DNA of 32,344 nucleotides from Rhizobium sp. Q54 (lineage in GTDB: Bacteria; Pseudomonadota; Alphaproteobacteria; Micropepsales; Micropepsaceae): positions 1-32,344 of the forward strand of contig CAMCWK010000032.1 of NCBI GenBank assembly GCA_945882615.1. The letters are read 5' to 3'. The position numbers and the translations under genes are program-made. The notes beneath the pieces are model-generated. The model had not been told where the DNA came from and ran no database searches. It worked only from the letters and a program-made list of their open reading frames with translations. How positions within the stretch are numbered: position 1 is the stretch's first letter; the number at the start of each line of letters is the position of its first letter. Positions 14,753 through 26,943 of this stretch are shown piece by piece.

Positions 14753-15907
14753 TCAGATAATGCCGCCGGCGGAGCGCGGAATTTCGACCTGGCGGTGGAT
14801 ATGCACGCTCATCAGGATGCCGAAGCCCAGCATCACCGTCAGCATGGCCGAGCCGCCATAGGACAGAAGCGGCATGGGAATGCCGACCACCGGGATCAGG
14901 CCCATCACCATCAGCCCGTTGATCATGATGTAGAAGAAGAAGTTCAGGATGATGCCCATCGCCACCAGCCGGCCGAAATGGCTGCGGGCGCTCATCGCCG
15001 TCTGCACGCCATAGAAGATCACCGTGGCGAACAGGATCAGCAGCGCCAGGGCGCCGACAAAGCCGAATTCCTCGCAGAAGCTGGTCCAGATGAAGTCGGT
15101 CTGCTTTTCCGGCAGGAAGTTGAGCCGGCTCTGGGTGCCTTCCAGGAAGCCCTTGCCCGCGATGCCGCCAGACCCGATGGCGATCTTGGCCTGGGTGATG
15201 TTCCAGCCCTTGCCCAGCGCATCGGCGGCCGGATCCAGGAACGTCTCCACCCGCGCCTTCTGATAGTCATGCAGCACAAACTGCCAGGCCAGCGGGATGG
15301 CGGCGGCGATGCCCAGCAAGGTCGGGCCGATCCACCACCAGGACAGCCCCGCCAGGAACAGCAGGGCGCAGCCATCCATGATGATGATCAGGGTGGTGCC
15401 CAGATTGGGCTGCAGGAAAACCAGAACCGCCGGAATCCCGATCATGGCCAGGCCAATGGCCAGTGGCAGCGGCTTGGAGACATCCTCCATGCTCTTGCCG
15501 TGGAGAAACCGCGCCAGCGCCAGCACCAGGGCGATTTTCATCAGTTCGGAGGGCTGCAATTCCAGCGGCCCGATGGAGATCCAGCGCTGGGCCCCCATTC
15601 CCATATGACCAACCAGCTCCACCGCCACCAGCAGCAGCAGCGCCACAGCATAGGCGGGATAGGCCAGGCTCATCCATACCCGGATGTCGATCATCGCCGC
15701 CATCACCAGCACGGTGAGGCCCAGCGCGAAATGACCCATCTGGCGCAGCGCCCAGGGATGGAACTGGCCGCCCGCCACCGAATAGAGCATGGCGATGCCG
15801 GCGGCGCCGATCAAAGCGATCAGCAGCACTAGGCCCCAATTCACCTCGAGCAGCTTGTCGGCGAAGGACAAGGTGCGCTTGGCCGCGGCATAGGGACGGG
15901 GCGTCAT
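14753..15907 (-). CDS. rodA: Rod shape-determining protein RodA (peptidoglycan glycosyltransferase)
   Basis: Started at MTPRPYAAAKRT, the product has 384 residues, normal for RodA. It is a SEDS-family inner-membrane protein with about ten transmembrane helices. SEDS marks include LELQPSELMKIALVLALARF near residue 140, FLQPNLGTTLIII near residue 180, GKGFLEGTQSRLNFLPEKQT near residue 265, DFIWTSFCEEFGFVGA, and GIPMPLLSYGGSAMLTVMLG near the end. RodA polymerises lipid II glycan strands during lateral wall growth together with PBP2. Its ATG shares one base with the stop of mrdA (TGATG), so the two are translationally coupled, as expected for an enzyme pair. It is the last gene of the mreBCD-mrdA-rodA operon. 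A longer frame upstream is only a shadow inside mrdA. Confidence 0.97.
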   Translation of the reverse strand: MTPRPYAAAKRTLSFADKLLEVNWGLVLLIALIGAAGIAMLYSVAGGQFHPWALRQMGHFALGLTVLVMAAMIDIRVWMSLAYPAYAVALLLLVAVELVGHMGMGAQRWISIGPLELQPSELMKIALVLALARFLHGKSMEDVSKPLPLAIGLAMIGIPAVLVFLQPNLGTTLIIIMDGCALLFLAGLSWWWIGPTLLGIAAAIPLAWQFVLHDYQKARVETFLDPAADALGKGWNITQAKIAIGSGGIAGKGFLEGTQSRLNFLPEKQTDFIWTSFCEEFGFVGALALLILFATVIFYGVQTAMSARSHFGRLVAMGIILNFFFYIMINGLMVMGLIPVVGIPMPLLSYGGSAMLTVMLGFGILMSVHIHRQVEIPRSAGGII

Positions 15908-17832
15908 CAGCCCCCCGCTTTCGGCCGCACCGGCTGGGTGCTGCTCTGCTTTTTGGGCGGGCCGGCGGCAGCCGACGTCACCGGATAGGCGTTGGGAAGG
16001 CGCGCCGGATCGCGCTGCTGGCAGAAATGCAGGATGTCGCGGGCCATCACCACCTGCGGATGGCCGATGGCGCCATGCTCGATGATGTTGACAATGGCGT
16101 ATCTGGGATTGATCACCGGCGCATAGCCCGCGAACAGCGCGTGGTCGCGCATTTTCCATTCCAGGTTCGCGTTCTTGGTCAGGCCGCGGGCGCGTTCTTC
16201 CTTGCTGAAGCGGCGGACCTGGGCGGTGCCGGTCTTGCCCGCCATTTCAAAGCCCGGCTCGGTGATGCGCTCGGGATAGGCGGTACCGCCCGGCTGATTG
16301 ACCACCTTGTCCAGGCCGGCGCGCACGACTTCCAAACTCTTTTCGCTGACGTCCAGCAGCGCGGGCGCTTCACGCGGCATCAGCCGCCCGCCCACCGAAT
16401 GGACCAGCCGCGGGCTGACCGTCTTGCCGCTGGCGACGCGCGCCATCATCTGCACCAGTTGCAGCGGCGTGACCGTGACATAGCCTTGGCCAATGCCGAC
16501 GCTGATCGTGTCGCCCTGCTGCCAGGCCCATTTGTAGGTCTTCTGCTTCCATTCCCGGCTGGGAATGAGCCCGCCGCGCTCGCCCGGCAATTCGATGCCG
16601 GTGGGCGCCCCCAGGCCCAGCTTGCGGGCCATCTGCTCGATCTTGTAGATCCCAAGCCGACGCGAGGTCTCGCAGAAAAACACGTTGCAACTGTGTTGCA
16701 GCGCGCTCTGCACATCCATCGAGCCATGACCGCCCTTGCGCCAGCAATGGAAGGCCCTGCCGCCGAAATAATAGGCGCCGCTGCAATGGACGCGGTAATC
16801 GGGCGTCGCGATGCCCGCTTCCACCGCCGCCATCGCCACCGCAGTCTTGAAGGTGGAACCCGGCGGATAGGCGCCGCCCATGACCTTGTTGAGCAGCGGC
16901 TTGTGGTCGTTGGTGGTCAGCTCGCGCCACTGGGCGCCGCTCAGGCCATCGTTGAACCAGTTGGGATCAAAGCCCGGCGTGGACGACAAGGCGATCACGT
17001 CGCCATTATGGACATCCATCACGACGCAGGCGGCGCTTTCCTCCCCCAGCTTGCCGGCCACGAACTCCTGCACCTGACGGTCGAGGGTGAGATAGATATC
17101 CTCGCCCGGCTGGCCCGGTTCCTTGCCCAGCTCGCGGATGATGCGGCCGTAGGCATTGACCTCGACGCGCGAAGCGCCGGCCGTGCCGCGCACCTGCTTG
17201 TCATATTCTTTTTCGATGCCGCGCTTGCCGGTGCGATAGCCTGGCAGGCCGAACAGCGGATCGGTGTCGGCCGCCTTTTCTTCCGGCGATACCGAGGCGA
17301 CATAGCCCAGCACATGCACCAGTTCCTTGCCGAACGGATAGTCACGGGTCTCGCCAATGTCGGGCTGCACGCCGGGCAGATAAGGCAGATGCAGGTTGAT
17401 CCGGGAGAAATCCTCCCAGCTGAGATTTTCCGCCACCGGCACGGGAACGAATTTCTTGTTGGCGGCGATGTCGCGCAGCACCTTCTTCTTATGCTGGTCG
17501 GAGAGATGGATCACCTTGCCGATCTGCTCCAGCGCCTGCTCAACACCTTCGGTCGCCTGCTCCGACACCAGAAGCACCCGATAGTTTTGCCGGTTGTTGG
17601 CCAGTTCCACGCCGAAGCGGTCGACGATGCGCCCGCGCGGCGGCGCCAGCAGCCGCTGGGAAACCCGGTTGGCCTCCGCGTCCACCAGATATTCTTTGCC
17701 GTCACGAATCTGGAGCTGATAGAGGCGGCCCGCCAGCACCGCGAACACAACCGCCATGCCGCCGCCCATCCCCACCGCACGGCGGGTGAAGGTGGCGTAG
17801 CGGCTTTTGTCCTTCTTATCGAATAGCGGCAT
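15907..17832 (-). CDS. mrdA: Penicillin-binding protein 2 (transpeptidase of the elongasome)
   Basis: The chosen ATG (MPLFDKKDKSRYATF) gives 641 residues; the frame continues upstream only as a shadow of mreD. An N-terminal transmembrane anchor covers about residues 21-40 (MGGGMAVVFAVLAGRLYQLQ). A pedestal domain follows (RGRIVDRFGVELANN, then PYLPGVQPDIGETRDYPFG). The transpeptidase domain has the three active-site motifs: STFK with the nucleophile Ser326, SCN in QHSCNVFF, and KTG at 533-535. This is PBP2, which crosslinks new peptidoglycan along the side wall with RodA. The C-terminus is a Pro/Lys-rich tail (PPKKQSSTQPVRPKAGG). Both borders overlap neighbours by one base, so translation is coupled with mreD and rodA. 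Confidence 0.97.
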   Translation of the reverse strand: MPLFDKKDKSRYATFTRRAVGMGGGMAVVFAVLAGRLYQLQIRDGKEYLVDAEANRVSQRLLAPPRGRIVDRFGVELANNRQNYRVLLVSEQATEGVEQALEQIGKVIHLSDQHKKKVLRDIAANKKFVPVPVAENLSWEDFSRINLHLPYLPGVQPDIGETRDYPFGKELVHVLGYVASVSPEEKAADTDPLFGLPGYRTGKRGIEKEYDKQVRGTAGASRVEVNAYGRIIRELGKEPGQPGEDIYLTLDRQVQEFVAGKLGEESAACVVMDVHNGDVIALSSTPGFDPNWFNDGLSGAQWRELTTNDHKPLLNKVMGGAYPPGSTFKTAVAMAAVEAGIATPDYRVHCSGAYYFGGRAFHCWRKGGHGSMDVQSALQHSCNVFFCETSRRLGIYKIEQMARKLGLGAPTGIELPGERGGLIPSREWKQKTYKWAWQQGDTISVGIGQGYVTVTPLQLVQMMARVASGKTVSPRLVHSVGGRLMPREAPALLDVSEKSLEVVRAGLDKVVNQPGGTAYPERITEPGFEMAGKTGTAQVRRFSKEERARGLTKNANLEWKMRDHALFAGYAPVINPRYAIVNIIEHGAIGHPQVVMARDILHFCQQRDPARLPNAYPVTSAAAGPPKKQSSTQPVRPKAGG

Positions 17833-18368
17833 CAGATGTCGCTCCGCGACGCACCCACCAGGCGGTGGTGGATGATCCCGACAACATAGACCGTCGGGAT
17901 ATAGAACAACACCGTAACCGCCAGCACGCTGAGGATCGGCGCCACCGGCGGGAAGTGCCAGTAGAGCGCCGTGATGGTGAAATAGGCCGATGCGCACGCC
18001 GCGGCGGCGGCGGCGGCAAAGCCGATCACGGCGGCCAGACCCGAAAGCCCGGCGAAACTGTCGCGCTGACGCGCCACCAGGGCATAGGTCAGCACAAAGG
18101 CCAGGGTCCACACCCCCGGCGGGCCGCCCGACATGATGTCCTCGGCCATGCCGATGGCCAGCGCCGCGGCCGGCGTCATCAGGTCTGGTCTTACCAGGCA
18201 CCAGAAATAGACCGGCACCAGCCCCAGCAGGGGCGGCGGCACCGCCCCGCCCAGCAGCGAGATCGGAATATTGGCGATAAAGACGCCGAGCAAGCCGCAG
18301 AATAGCGGCACCAGCGCCCCGAAGAGGCGCTGAAAGCTTGTGCTGCCGGGGCGTTCAAGCGCGGCCAT
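17832..18368 (-). CDS. mreD: Rod shape-determining protein MreD
   Basis: The product has 178 residues with about five transmembrane helices, for example LFGALVPLFCGLLGVFIANI, LLGLVPVYFWCLVRPDLMTP and LSVLAVTVLFYIPTVYVVGI. The segment RPDLMTPAAALAIGMAEDIMSG is the conserved loop of MreD. It is an integral membrane partner of MreC that links the MreB filament to wall synthesis. The sequence of this family is weakly conserved, but the position between mreC and mrdA makes the call firm. Its start lies one base after the mreC stop and its stop shares a base with the mrdA ATG. Confidence 0.93.
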   Translation of the reverse strand: MAALERPGSTSFQRLFGALVPLFCGLLGVFIANIPISLLGGAVPPPLLGLVPVYFWCLVRPDLMTPAAALAIGMAEDIMSGGPPGVWTLAFVLTYALVARQRDSFAGLSGLAAVIGFAAAAAAACASAYFTITALYWHFPPVAPILSVLAVTVLFYIPTVYVVGIIHHRLVGASRSDI

Positions 18369-18369
18369 G

Positions 18370-19392
18370 CTAATCGGCCCCCGCTTCAGCGGCTTCAGAG
18401 GGCGGCGCGGTTTCGCTCGCCGGTGTCACCGGCTTGGCCACCAGCACGGGCCTGGGTTTGGCGGGGACGACGGCCGTTGTCGCCGGCGGCACCGGGACTG
18501 GAGGCGGCTGCGGCTTCATGCCTGCGGCTTCCGCGGGCAACTGCGCGGTTGGCGGCAGCGCCTCTGGCGGCTGGGAGAAATTGAGAATCTCGACATCCTG
18601 GCTGGACGCCGGATCGGCCAGCAGCGCCACACGCCAGCCGCCATTGCCGTCATCCACCACCGTGCCGATGGGCAGGCCCGATGGCAGCAAGCCGCCGTCA
18701 CCGGAACTCACCACCTGATCGCCGGCATGCAGGGCTTCCTGCCGCGAAACGATGTCCAGCAACGGCATCGCGCTATTGTCGCCGGTCATGATCGCCTGGA
18801 CATTGCCGCTGCTGCCCGCCGCCGAGGCGATGGTGACCGGAACGCGCGAATTGAGGTCGGTGAGCAGGATCACCCAGCTGGTCCGCTCGCCGGTCAGATA
18901 GACGCGGCCGATCATGCCGCGCGCATCCACCACCGCCTGGCCCGGCATCGCCTTGTCCTGCTTGCCCGCATCAAGAATCATGGTCTGCAGGAAGGGCCGG
19001 CTGGCCCGTCCGATCACTTGCGCCAGCACCGCATTGAGCTTGGGATCGGGCACAGCATGCAGCAAGGTCTGATAGCGGGTCACCCGCGCCTGCAGCACGG
19101 TCGCCACATTGCGCCATTGGCGCAGGCGGGCATTCTCTTCCTTGAGTTTCAGGTTCTGCTCATAGACCGAGAAGACTTCGGTGATGGAACCGACAAAACG
19201 GTCGAAGCCGTGCACCGGTGCGCGGGCCGTTTCCAGTGCGGGCGCCAGCAGGTCGGTGACGCGGCTGCGCGCCTGGTCGAACAGGCCGGGCTGCGCCTTG
19301 CCCAACAGCACCAGGACGATTGCGAGCGCAATGACAATGACCAGCGGCAGCTGAGCATTGCTTTTTCGGGCGATCTTCCAGGCGTTTGCCAT
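18370..19392 (-). CDS. mreC: Rod shape-determining protein MreC
   Basis: The product has 340 residues. A single N-terminal membrane helix (about residues 15-32, LPLVIVIALAIVLVLLGKAQ) anchors it in the inner membrane. A coiled-coil stretch (about residues 70-100, EVFSVYEQNLKLKEENARLR) leads into the periplasmic two-barrel domain, with VIGRASRPFLQTMILDAGKQ, VDARGMIGRVYLTGERTSWV and DQVVSSGDGGLLPSGLPIGT. The last 60 or so residues form a Pro/Ala/Val-rich tail that is longer than in E. coli MreC and probably unstructured. MreC organises PBP2 and RodA in the elongasome. It begins 26 bp after mreB. Confidence 0.96.
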   Translation of the reverse strand: MANAWKIARKSNAQLPLVIVIALAIVLVLLGKAQPGLFDQARSRVTDLLAPALETARAPVHGFDRFVGSITEVFSVYEQNLKLKEENARLRQWRNVATVLQARVTRYQTLLHAVPDPKLNAVLAQVIGRASRPFLQTMILDAGKQDKAMPGQAVVDARGMIGRVYLTGERTSWVILLTDLNSRVPVTIASAAGSSGNVQAIMTGDNSAMPLLDIVSRQEALHAGDQVVSSGDGGLLPSGLPIGTVVDDGNGGWRVALLADPASSQDVEILNFSQPPEALPPTAQLPAEAAGMKPQPPPVPVPPATTAVVPAKPRPVLVAKPVTPASETAPPSEAAEAGAD

Positions 19393-19418
19393 GCTGACGC
19401 GGCCCCTTCCGCGTGTCG

Positions 19419-22133
<2,715 letters not shown>

Positions 22134-22152
22134 GTCAAAAGTCCTTCTGTTC

Positions 22153-22242
22153 GTCGCAGCTTGCGACTTCAATTCTCTTGGCTGTCCTTGATCCCCTAAA
22201 CACCGGATGCGCGACCATTCGCGCGAGCCGAGCGCCTAGGGG
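22153..22242 (-). promoter_or_regulatory. leuA leader RNA structures
   Basis: On the minus strand an outer stem CCCCTA/TAGGGG (22237-22242 with 22193-22198) encloses an inner stem GCGCGA-ATGG-TCGCGC. A second stem GTCGCA-AGC-TGCGAC (22153-22167) lies just before the leuA ribosome binding site. The left arm of the outer stem begins six bases after the four leucine codons, so a stalled ribosome would cover it. I see no U-tract after either hairpin, so the termination step is not of the simple intrinsic kind, or control is at translation. Confidence 0.6.
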
Positions 22243-22364
22243 CAGCTAAGAAGAAGAAGCGCCTGCGAAGAACCGAGGGAATGACGGGGCTGAATGTTGG
22301 CGCGCGTGAAATCGCGGGCGGAAAATCCACCCGTCCCGATTTCGCTATGCACGCCTTCCGTCAT
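22236..22364 (-). CDS. leuL: leuA leader peptide with four consecutive Leu codons
   Basis: An ATG-to-TAG frame of 42 codons lies 102 bp before leuA. Near its end it reads GSSQALLLLSCP, with the leucines as CTT four times in a row (22248-22259). Leucine runs of this kind are the mark of attenuation control of leu genes: scarce leucyl-tRNA stalls the ribosome there and changes the RNA fold downstream. The ribosome binding site at the ATG is weak (AGG three bases away), and the true start could be an internal GTG at 22352. A TTGACG box lies at 22385-22390, very close to the ATG, which favours a leaderless or internal start. The symbol is by analogy to leuL of enterobacteria. Confidence 0.7.
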   Translation of the reverse strand: MTEGVHSEIGTGGFSARDFTRANIQPRHSLGSSQALLLLSCP

Positions 22365-22384
22365 TGACCTGTCGCCGTTCCGCC

Positions 22385-22390
22385 CGTCAA
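22385..22390 (-). promoter_or_regulatory. Candidate -35 box of the leuA promoter
   Basis: TTGACG on the minus strand, followed by GG, matches the alphaproteobacterial housekeeping -35 element. No good -10 stands at the proper spacing, so this is tentative. The wider gap 22365-22736 also serves the divergent transporter gene; I see no other gene in it. Confidence 0.35.
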
Positions 22391-22736
22391 AAATTCACCG
22401 GTACTCACTGTAACCAACGGATAAAGCACCGTTTTTTGCCAGCGTTTGCGCGGTTTTACGCCGATTTCACCCTGTGGCGCAATAGCGACAGGGCCGCTTT
22501 TCGGAAAACACCCGTCTCCGCCGCCAGAAATTTACACCGTAAACAATATCTTGCTCCCGGCGCCGTGAAATGGGGATGGAAGAGCAACCTTCCGCACACG
22601 GAAATCCGCCCCGGCTCCGGCCTCGTCAAAGCATGTTTTTGTGACATGCAAAGTGGTTGCCTCGGCCCTCGAACGCGCCTATCGGGGCGGACGAACAATC
22701 GTTTTTGACCCATCTCAAGCTTCGAGTCCTGCGGAT

Positions 22737-24461
22737 ATGAAAATCCTGCCGCCCGTCTCGATCGAAGCACGCCGCCTGCTGCCCAGCCGCTGGGACCTGC
22801 TGGCGGCGGTGATGGTGCTTGGCTTTATCGTGGCTTTTGCCGATGCCAGCCGTCTTCTGGTGCAGCCGCTGGCCAGCATTTCCGGGGGCGATCTGGACCT
22901 GGATCCGGCCCATTTGCCCGGTTACGCCCTGCGCACCGGGCTTCGGATGCTGCTGGCGATGGGTCTTTCGCTGGCCTTTACCTTCACCTACGCCACCTGG
23001 GCGGCCAAGAACCCCCGCGCCGGCAACCTGCTGGTGCCGCTGCTGGATATCCTGCAGTCCGTCCCGGTGCTGGGCTTCCTGTCGGTGACAGTGGTGTGGT
23101 TCCTCAGCCTGTCGCCCGGGCGCATCTTCGGGGCGGAACTGGCCTGCGTCTTCGCCATCTTCACCAGCCAGGCCTGGAACATGGCCTTCAGCTTCTACCA
23201 GTCCCTGCGCACCGTGCCCGAAGACCTGACCGAGGCGGGCCGTATGTTCGGGCTTTCGGCCTGGGCGCGCTTCTGGCGCATCGAGGCGCCCTTCGCCATG
23301 CCGCCGCTGATCTGGAACATGATGGTCTCCATGTCGGGCGGCTGGTTTTTCGTGACCCTGTCCGAGGCGATCAGCGTCGGCAAGACCACCATCGCCCTGC
23401 CCGGTATCGGCTCCTATATCGCGGTCGCCATCGCCCAGCAGAACCTGACCGCCATCCTCTACGCCATTCTGGCGATGCTGATCGTGATCCTGATCTATGA
23501 CCAGCTGCTTTTCCGCCCGCTGGTGGCCTGGGCCGACCGCTTCCGGGTGGGCGAAGACCAGAGCGATCCCCCGCCCCGAAGCTGGGTCCTGGACATGCTG
23601 CGCCGCTCACGCCTCATCGACTGGATGACGGCGCCCTTCGACCAGATGATGCGCTGGAGCTACCGCTTCCAGCCGCCATCCTTCGGCGTGCGTGCCGGCT
23701 TTCGCGATGCCGACAGCAAACGGGCCGACATTGCGTGGTACGCGATCCTGACCGCGCTGGGGCTTTACGCCTTCTTGCGCATTTACGCTTTCGCCTACGC
23801 CAATCTCAGCTGGAGCGATTTGGGCACAGCGGTCGGGTTGGGCTGCATCACCATGCTGCGGGTGGTGGTGCTGATCGCCCTGGCCAGCCTGATCTGGACC
23901 CCGATCGGCATCTATGTGGGCTTGCGTCCCCGCCTCACCCGCATCGTGCAGCCGGTGGCGCAATTCTTCGCCGCCTTTCCCGCCAACATTCTTTTCCCGC
24001 TGGCGGTGTCGCTGATCGTCTTCTGGTCGCTCAATCCCGATGTCTGGCTGTCGCCGCTGATGGTGCTGGGCACCCAATGGTACATCCTGTTCAACGTGAT
24101 CGGCGGCGCCAGCACCATTCCCAAGGAGCTGCTGGATGCCGGCGACAATTTCGGCGTGCGTGGCTGGCTGTGGTGGAAGAAAATCGCCCTTCCCGCCGTG
24201 TTTCCCCATTACCTGACCGGCGCCATCACGGCTTCGGGCGGCACCTGGAACGCGTCCATCGTGGCGGAAGTCGCCAATTGGGGCGAGACCAGACTGCGCG
24301 CCCATGGCCTTGGCGCCTATATCGCCGACGCCACCCAGGCCGGAGATTTCCGCCTGGTGGTGCTGGGCATCGCGGTGATGGCGTTTTTTGTCGTGGTGGT
24401 GAACCGGCTCTTCTGGCGACCGCTTTATTGGTACGCCGAACGCAAGTACCGTTTGATCTGA
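22737..24461 (+). CDS. ABC transporter permease, fused double permease domain
   Basis: Started at MKILPPVSIEARR, the product has 574 residues; an upstream ATG at 22641 would add 32 residues of poor quality. Two binding-protein-dependent permease domains are fused. The first covers about residues 60-275, with its ATPase-contact loop at EAGRMFGLSAWARFWRIEAP. The second covers about residues 340-565, with the loop at DAGDNFGVRGWLWWKKIALP. Each has five or six transmembrane helices. This resembles the NitT/TauT (nitrate, sulfonate, bicarbonate) permease branch, but duplicated in one chain, so a single polypeptide would form the channel. The ATPase gene follows after 14 bp. No substrate-binding protein gene is adjacent, so the substrate is unknown. 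It is divergent from leuA. Confidence 0.9.
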   Translation: MKILPPVSIEARRLLPSRWDLLAAVMVLGFIVAFADASRLLVQPLASISGGDLDLDPAHLPGYALRTGLRMLLAMGLSLAFTFTYATWAAKNPRAGNLLVPLLDILQSVPVLGFLSVTVVWFLSLSPGRIFGAELACVFAIFTSQAWNMAFSFYQSLRTVPEDLTEAGRMFGLSAWARFWRIEAPFAMPPLIWNMMVSMSGGWFFVTLSEAISVGKTTIALPGIGSYIAVAIAQQNLTAILYAILAMLIVILIYDQLLFRPLVAWADRFRVGEDQSDPPPRSWVLDMLRRSRLIDWMTAPFDQMMRWSYRFQPPSFGVRAGFRDADSKRADIAWYAILTALGLYAFLRIYAFAYANLSWSDLGTAVGLGCITMLRVVVLIALASLIWTPIGIYVGLRPRLTRIVQPVAQFFAAFPANILFPLAVSLIVFWSLNPDVWLSPLMVLGTQWYILFNVIGGASTIPKELLDAGDNFGVRGWLWWKKIALPAVFPHYLTGAITASGGTWNASIVAEVANWGETRLRAHGLGAYIADATQAGDFRLVVLGIAVMAFFVVVVNRLFWRPLYWYAERKYRLI

Positions 24462-24475
24462 TCTGAGAAGTTGGC

Positions 24476-25762
24476 ATGACCAATCTGCTGGAAGTCCACA
24501 ATGTCAGACGAACCTTCCCCCGCGGCGGCGGCGAGGAATTGCTGGTGCTGGACGACGTCAACCTGACCCTGAAGCAGGGCGAGATTGTTGGCCTGCTGGG
24601 CCGTTCGGGTTCGGGCAAGTCCACCCTGCTGCGCCTGATCGCGGGGCTGGCGCGGCCGCAGGGCGGCAGCCTGACCTATATGGGCGCGCCGATCCAAGGC
24701 CCGGCCCAGGGCGTCTCCATGGTGTTCCAGGGCTTTGCGCTGTTTCCCTGGATGACGGTGCTGGAGAATGTCGAGCTGGGCCTGGAAGCGCAGGGCCTGC
24801 CAACGGCGGAAATCCGCAGCCGCGCCCTGGCCGCCATCGACCTGATCGGCCTGGACGGATACGAAAGCGCCTATCCGCGCGAGCTTTCGGGCGGCATGCG
24901 CCAGCGCGTCGGCTTCGCCCGCGCCGTGGTGGTGCATCCCAACATTCTTTTGATGGACGAACCCTTCAGCGCCCTGGACGTGCTGACAGCGGAAAACCTG
25001 CGCACCGACCTGGTGGAGCTGTGGGGCAATGGCAAGCTGCCGATCAAGGGCATCATGCTGGTCACCCATAATATCGAGGAAGCGGTCTTGATGTGCGACC
25101 GTGTCCTGCTGTTTTCCTCCAACCCCGCCAAGGTCAGCGCCGAGATCGTCATCAACCTGCCGCAGCCGCGCGACCGCACCAGCCCCCAGTTCGAGGATTA
25201 TGTCGACCGCATCTATGTCGAAATGACCGCCAAGCGCGTCGAACGCATGCGCCAGGCGCTGGGCGCCACCGGCACCAACATGGAACTGTCCCATGTCTCG
25301 CCCAACCAGATTTCCGGTCTTATTGAAGCCTTGGCAGCCGCCCCGTACGACGGCAAGGCCGACCTGCCCGACATCGCCTATGAGCAGGAGCTGGAAGTCG
25401 ACGAACTCTTCCCCGTGGCCGAAGCCATGCAGCTGCTCAGGCTGGCGGAAGTAGAAGGCGGCGACATCAAGCTGACGCATATGGGCCGGCGATTTGCCGA
25501 TGGCGAGCTCAATGAGCGCAAGGAAATCTTCTCCCGCGCCTTGATGAGCCATGTGCCGCTGGCAGCCCATATCCGCAAGGTTCTGGACGAACGCGCCAGC
25601 CACAGCGCCCCCAAGACCCGTTTCCTGGACGAGCTGGAAGATCACATGGCCGAGGATACGGCGGAGGAAACGCTCAAGACCATCGTGAGTTGGGCGCGCT
25701 TCGGCGAGCTGTTCAGCTATGACGACGACGCTGCGTCGTTTAGTCTTGAAAATCCCACTTAG
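24476..25762 (+). CDS. ABC transporter ATP-binding protein with AAA-associated C-terminal domain
   Basis: The product has 428 residues. The N-terminal ATPase domain is complete: Walker [10 protein letters not shown] (residues 42-50), Q-loop [11 protein letters not shown] (83-93), signature LSGGMRQR (137-144), Walker B ILLMDEP (157-163) and switch His198 in LVTHNIEEA. This is the NitT/TauT-type (SsuB/TauB-like) subgroup. Residues from about 270 form an extra domain of the AAA-associated C-terminal type (PF09821), with [20 protein letters not shown] and later [20 protein letters not shown]. Such a tail is found in ATPases paired with fused permeases and is thought to be regulatory. Its last four bases overlap the end of purT on the other strand. 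Confidence 0.92.
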   Translation: MTNLLEVHNVRRTFPRGGGEELLVLDDVNLTLKQGEIVGLLGRSGSGKSTLLRLIAGLARPQGGSLTYMGAPIQGPAQGVSMVFQGFALFPWMTVLENVELGLEAQGLPTAEIRSRALAAIDLIGLDGYESAYPRELSGGMRQRVGFARAVVVHPNILLMDEPFSALDVLTAENLRTDLVELWGNGKLPIKGIMLVTHNIEEAVLMCDRVLLFSSNPAKVSAEIVINLPQPRDRTSPQFEDYVDRIYVEMTAKRVERMRQALGATGTNMELSHVSPNQISGLIEALAAAPYDGKADLPDIAYEQELEVDELFPVAEAMQLLRLAEVEGGDIKLTHMGRRFADGELNERKEIFSRALMSHVPLAAHIRKVLDERASHSAPKTRFLDELEDHMAEDTAEETLKTIVSWARFGELFSYDDDAASFSLENPT

Positions 25763-26943
25763 AAGACCGGCTTAGGTTTGACCGTGCTGGCCGCCAGCTT
25801 GGCGCGGCCACGCGCTTGGTCGGTATTGTCGCCGCGGGACAGCGCCACGCCCATGCGGCGCTTGGCAAAGCTTTCCGGCTTGCCGAACAGGCGCAGGTCG
25901 GTGCCCGGTACCTTCAGCGCATCGTCCACCCCGGCGAACGTCATCGCCTTGGCGTCCACACCGCCATAGATCACCGCCGAGGCGCCGGGTGACGACATTT
26001 GGGTGTTGACCGGCAGGCCCAATATGGCGCGGGCATGGAGGGCGAATTCCGATTGGAATTGGCTGACCAGCGTCACCAGCCCTGTGTCATGCGGGCGCGG
26101 CGATACTTCCGAGAACCAGACCTCATCACCCTTGATGAAAAGCTCGACCCCGAAAATACCCAGACCGCCCAGGGCGCCGGTGACCTTGGCGGCCATGTCG
26201 CGCGACTTCGTTTTCGCCGCCTCGCTCATCGCCTGGGGCTGCCAGCTTTCGATGTAATCGCCATCCTTCTGGACATGGCCGATAGGCTCGCAGAAATGGG
26301 TGCCATCGACAGATCGCACTGTCAGCTGGGTGATCTCGAAATCGAACACGATCTCGCCTTCCACGATCACCCTCGCCTCGCGCACCCGTCCCGCCGATAG
26401 CGCCTTGTCCCAGGCCACCACCACATCGTCGGGCGATTTCAGGCGCGACTGGCCCTTCCCCGAGGACGACATCACCGGCTTCACGAAACAGGGAAAGCCG
26501 ATCCGCGCCACCGCCGCCTTCAACTCCTCCAGCGAGGAGGCAAAGGCATAGGCCGAGGTCGGCAGCTTCAACTCTTGCGCCGCCAGAACCCGGATGCGCT
26601 CACGGTTCATGGTGATATGGGCGGCGCGGGCGGTGGGGATGACGGTGCAGAGCTTGTCGGCCTCGATCCGCACCAGCTCGTCGGTGGCCAATGCCTCGAT
26701 TTCCGGCACCAGGAAATCGGGCCGCTCATGCTCGACCAGCCGGCGCAGCGCGCCCGCATCGGTCATGTCGATCACGTGGCTGCGATGGGCCACCTGCTGC
26801 GCCGGGGCATTGGCGTAACGGTCCACCGCGATGGTTTCGACGCCAAGACGCTGAAGCTCGATGATCACTTCCTTGCCCAGCTCTCCCGAGCCCAGCAGCA
26901 TCACCTTGACGGCCGCCTTCGACAGCGGCGTGCCCAGCGTCAC
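25759..26943 (-). CDS. purT: Formate-dependent phosphoribosylglycinamide formyltransferase
   Basis: The product has 394 residues, the normal PurT length, from a GTG that overlaps the stop of the GFA gene (GTGA). PurT makes formyl-GAR from GAR, formate and ATP in purine synthesis, an alternative to folate-dependent PurN. It is an ATP-grasp enzyme. The N-terminal domain shows [20 protein letters not shown] and [20 protein letters not shown]. The ATP-grasp part shows [17 protein letters not shown] and the metal-site region [20 protein letters not shown] followed by HDTGLVTL. Translation is probably coupled to the GFA gene. The stop codon overlaps the transporter stop on the other strand, so there is no room for a terminator in between. 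Confidence 0.96.
   Translation of the reverse strand: MTLGTPLSKAAVKVMLLGSGELGKEVIIELQRLGVETIAVDRYANAPAQQVAHRSHVIDMTDAGALRRLVEHERPDFLVPEIEALATDELVRIEADKLCTVIPTARAAHITMNRERIRVLAAQELKLPTSAYAFASSLEELKAAVARIGFPCFVKPVMSSSGKGQSRLKSPDDVVVAWDKALSAGRVREARVIVEGEIVFDFEITQLTVRSVDGTHFCEPIGHVQKDGDYIESWQPQAMSEAAKTKSRDMAAKVTGALGGLGIFGVELFIKGDEVWFSEVSPRPHDTGLVTLVSQFQSEFALHARAILGLPVNTQMSSPGASAVIYGGVDAKAMTFAGVDDALKVPGTDLRLFGKPESFAKRRMGVALSRGDNTDQARGRAKLAASTVKPKPVF

Noticed and set aside
16027..17826. Plus-strand frame of nearly 600 codons opposite mrdA
   Set aside because: A high-GC shadow: the translation is dominated by His, Arg, Ala and Gly, while mrdA on the other strand has all its active-site motifs.
22364..22708. 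Plus-strand frame of 114 codons in the leuA-transporter gap
   Set aside because: It overlaps the leuA promoter and leader region antisense, has no ribosome binding site, and the translation shows no protein-like pattern.
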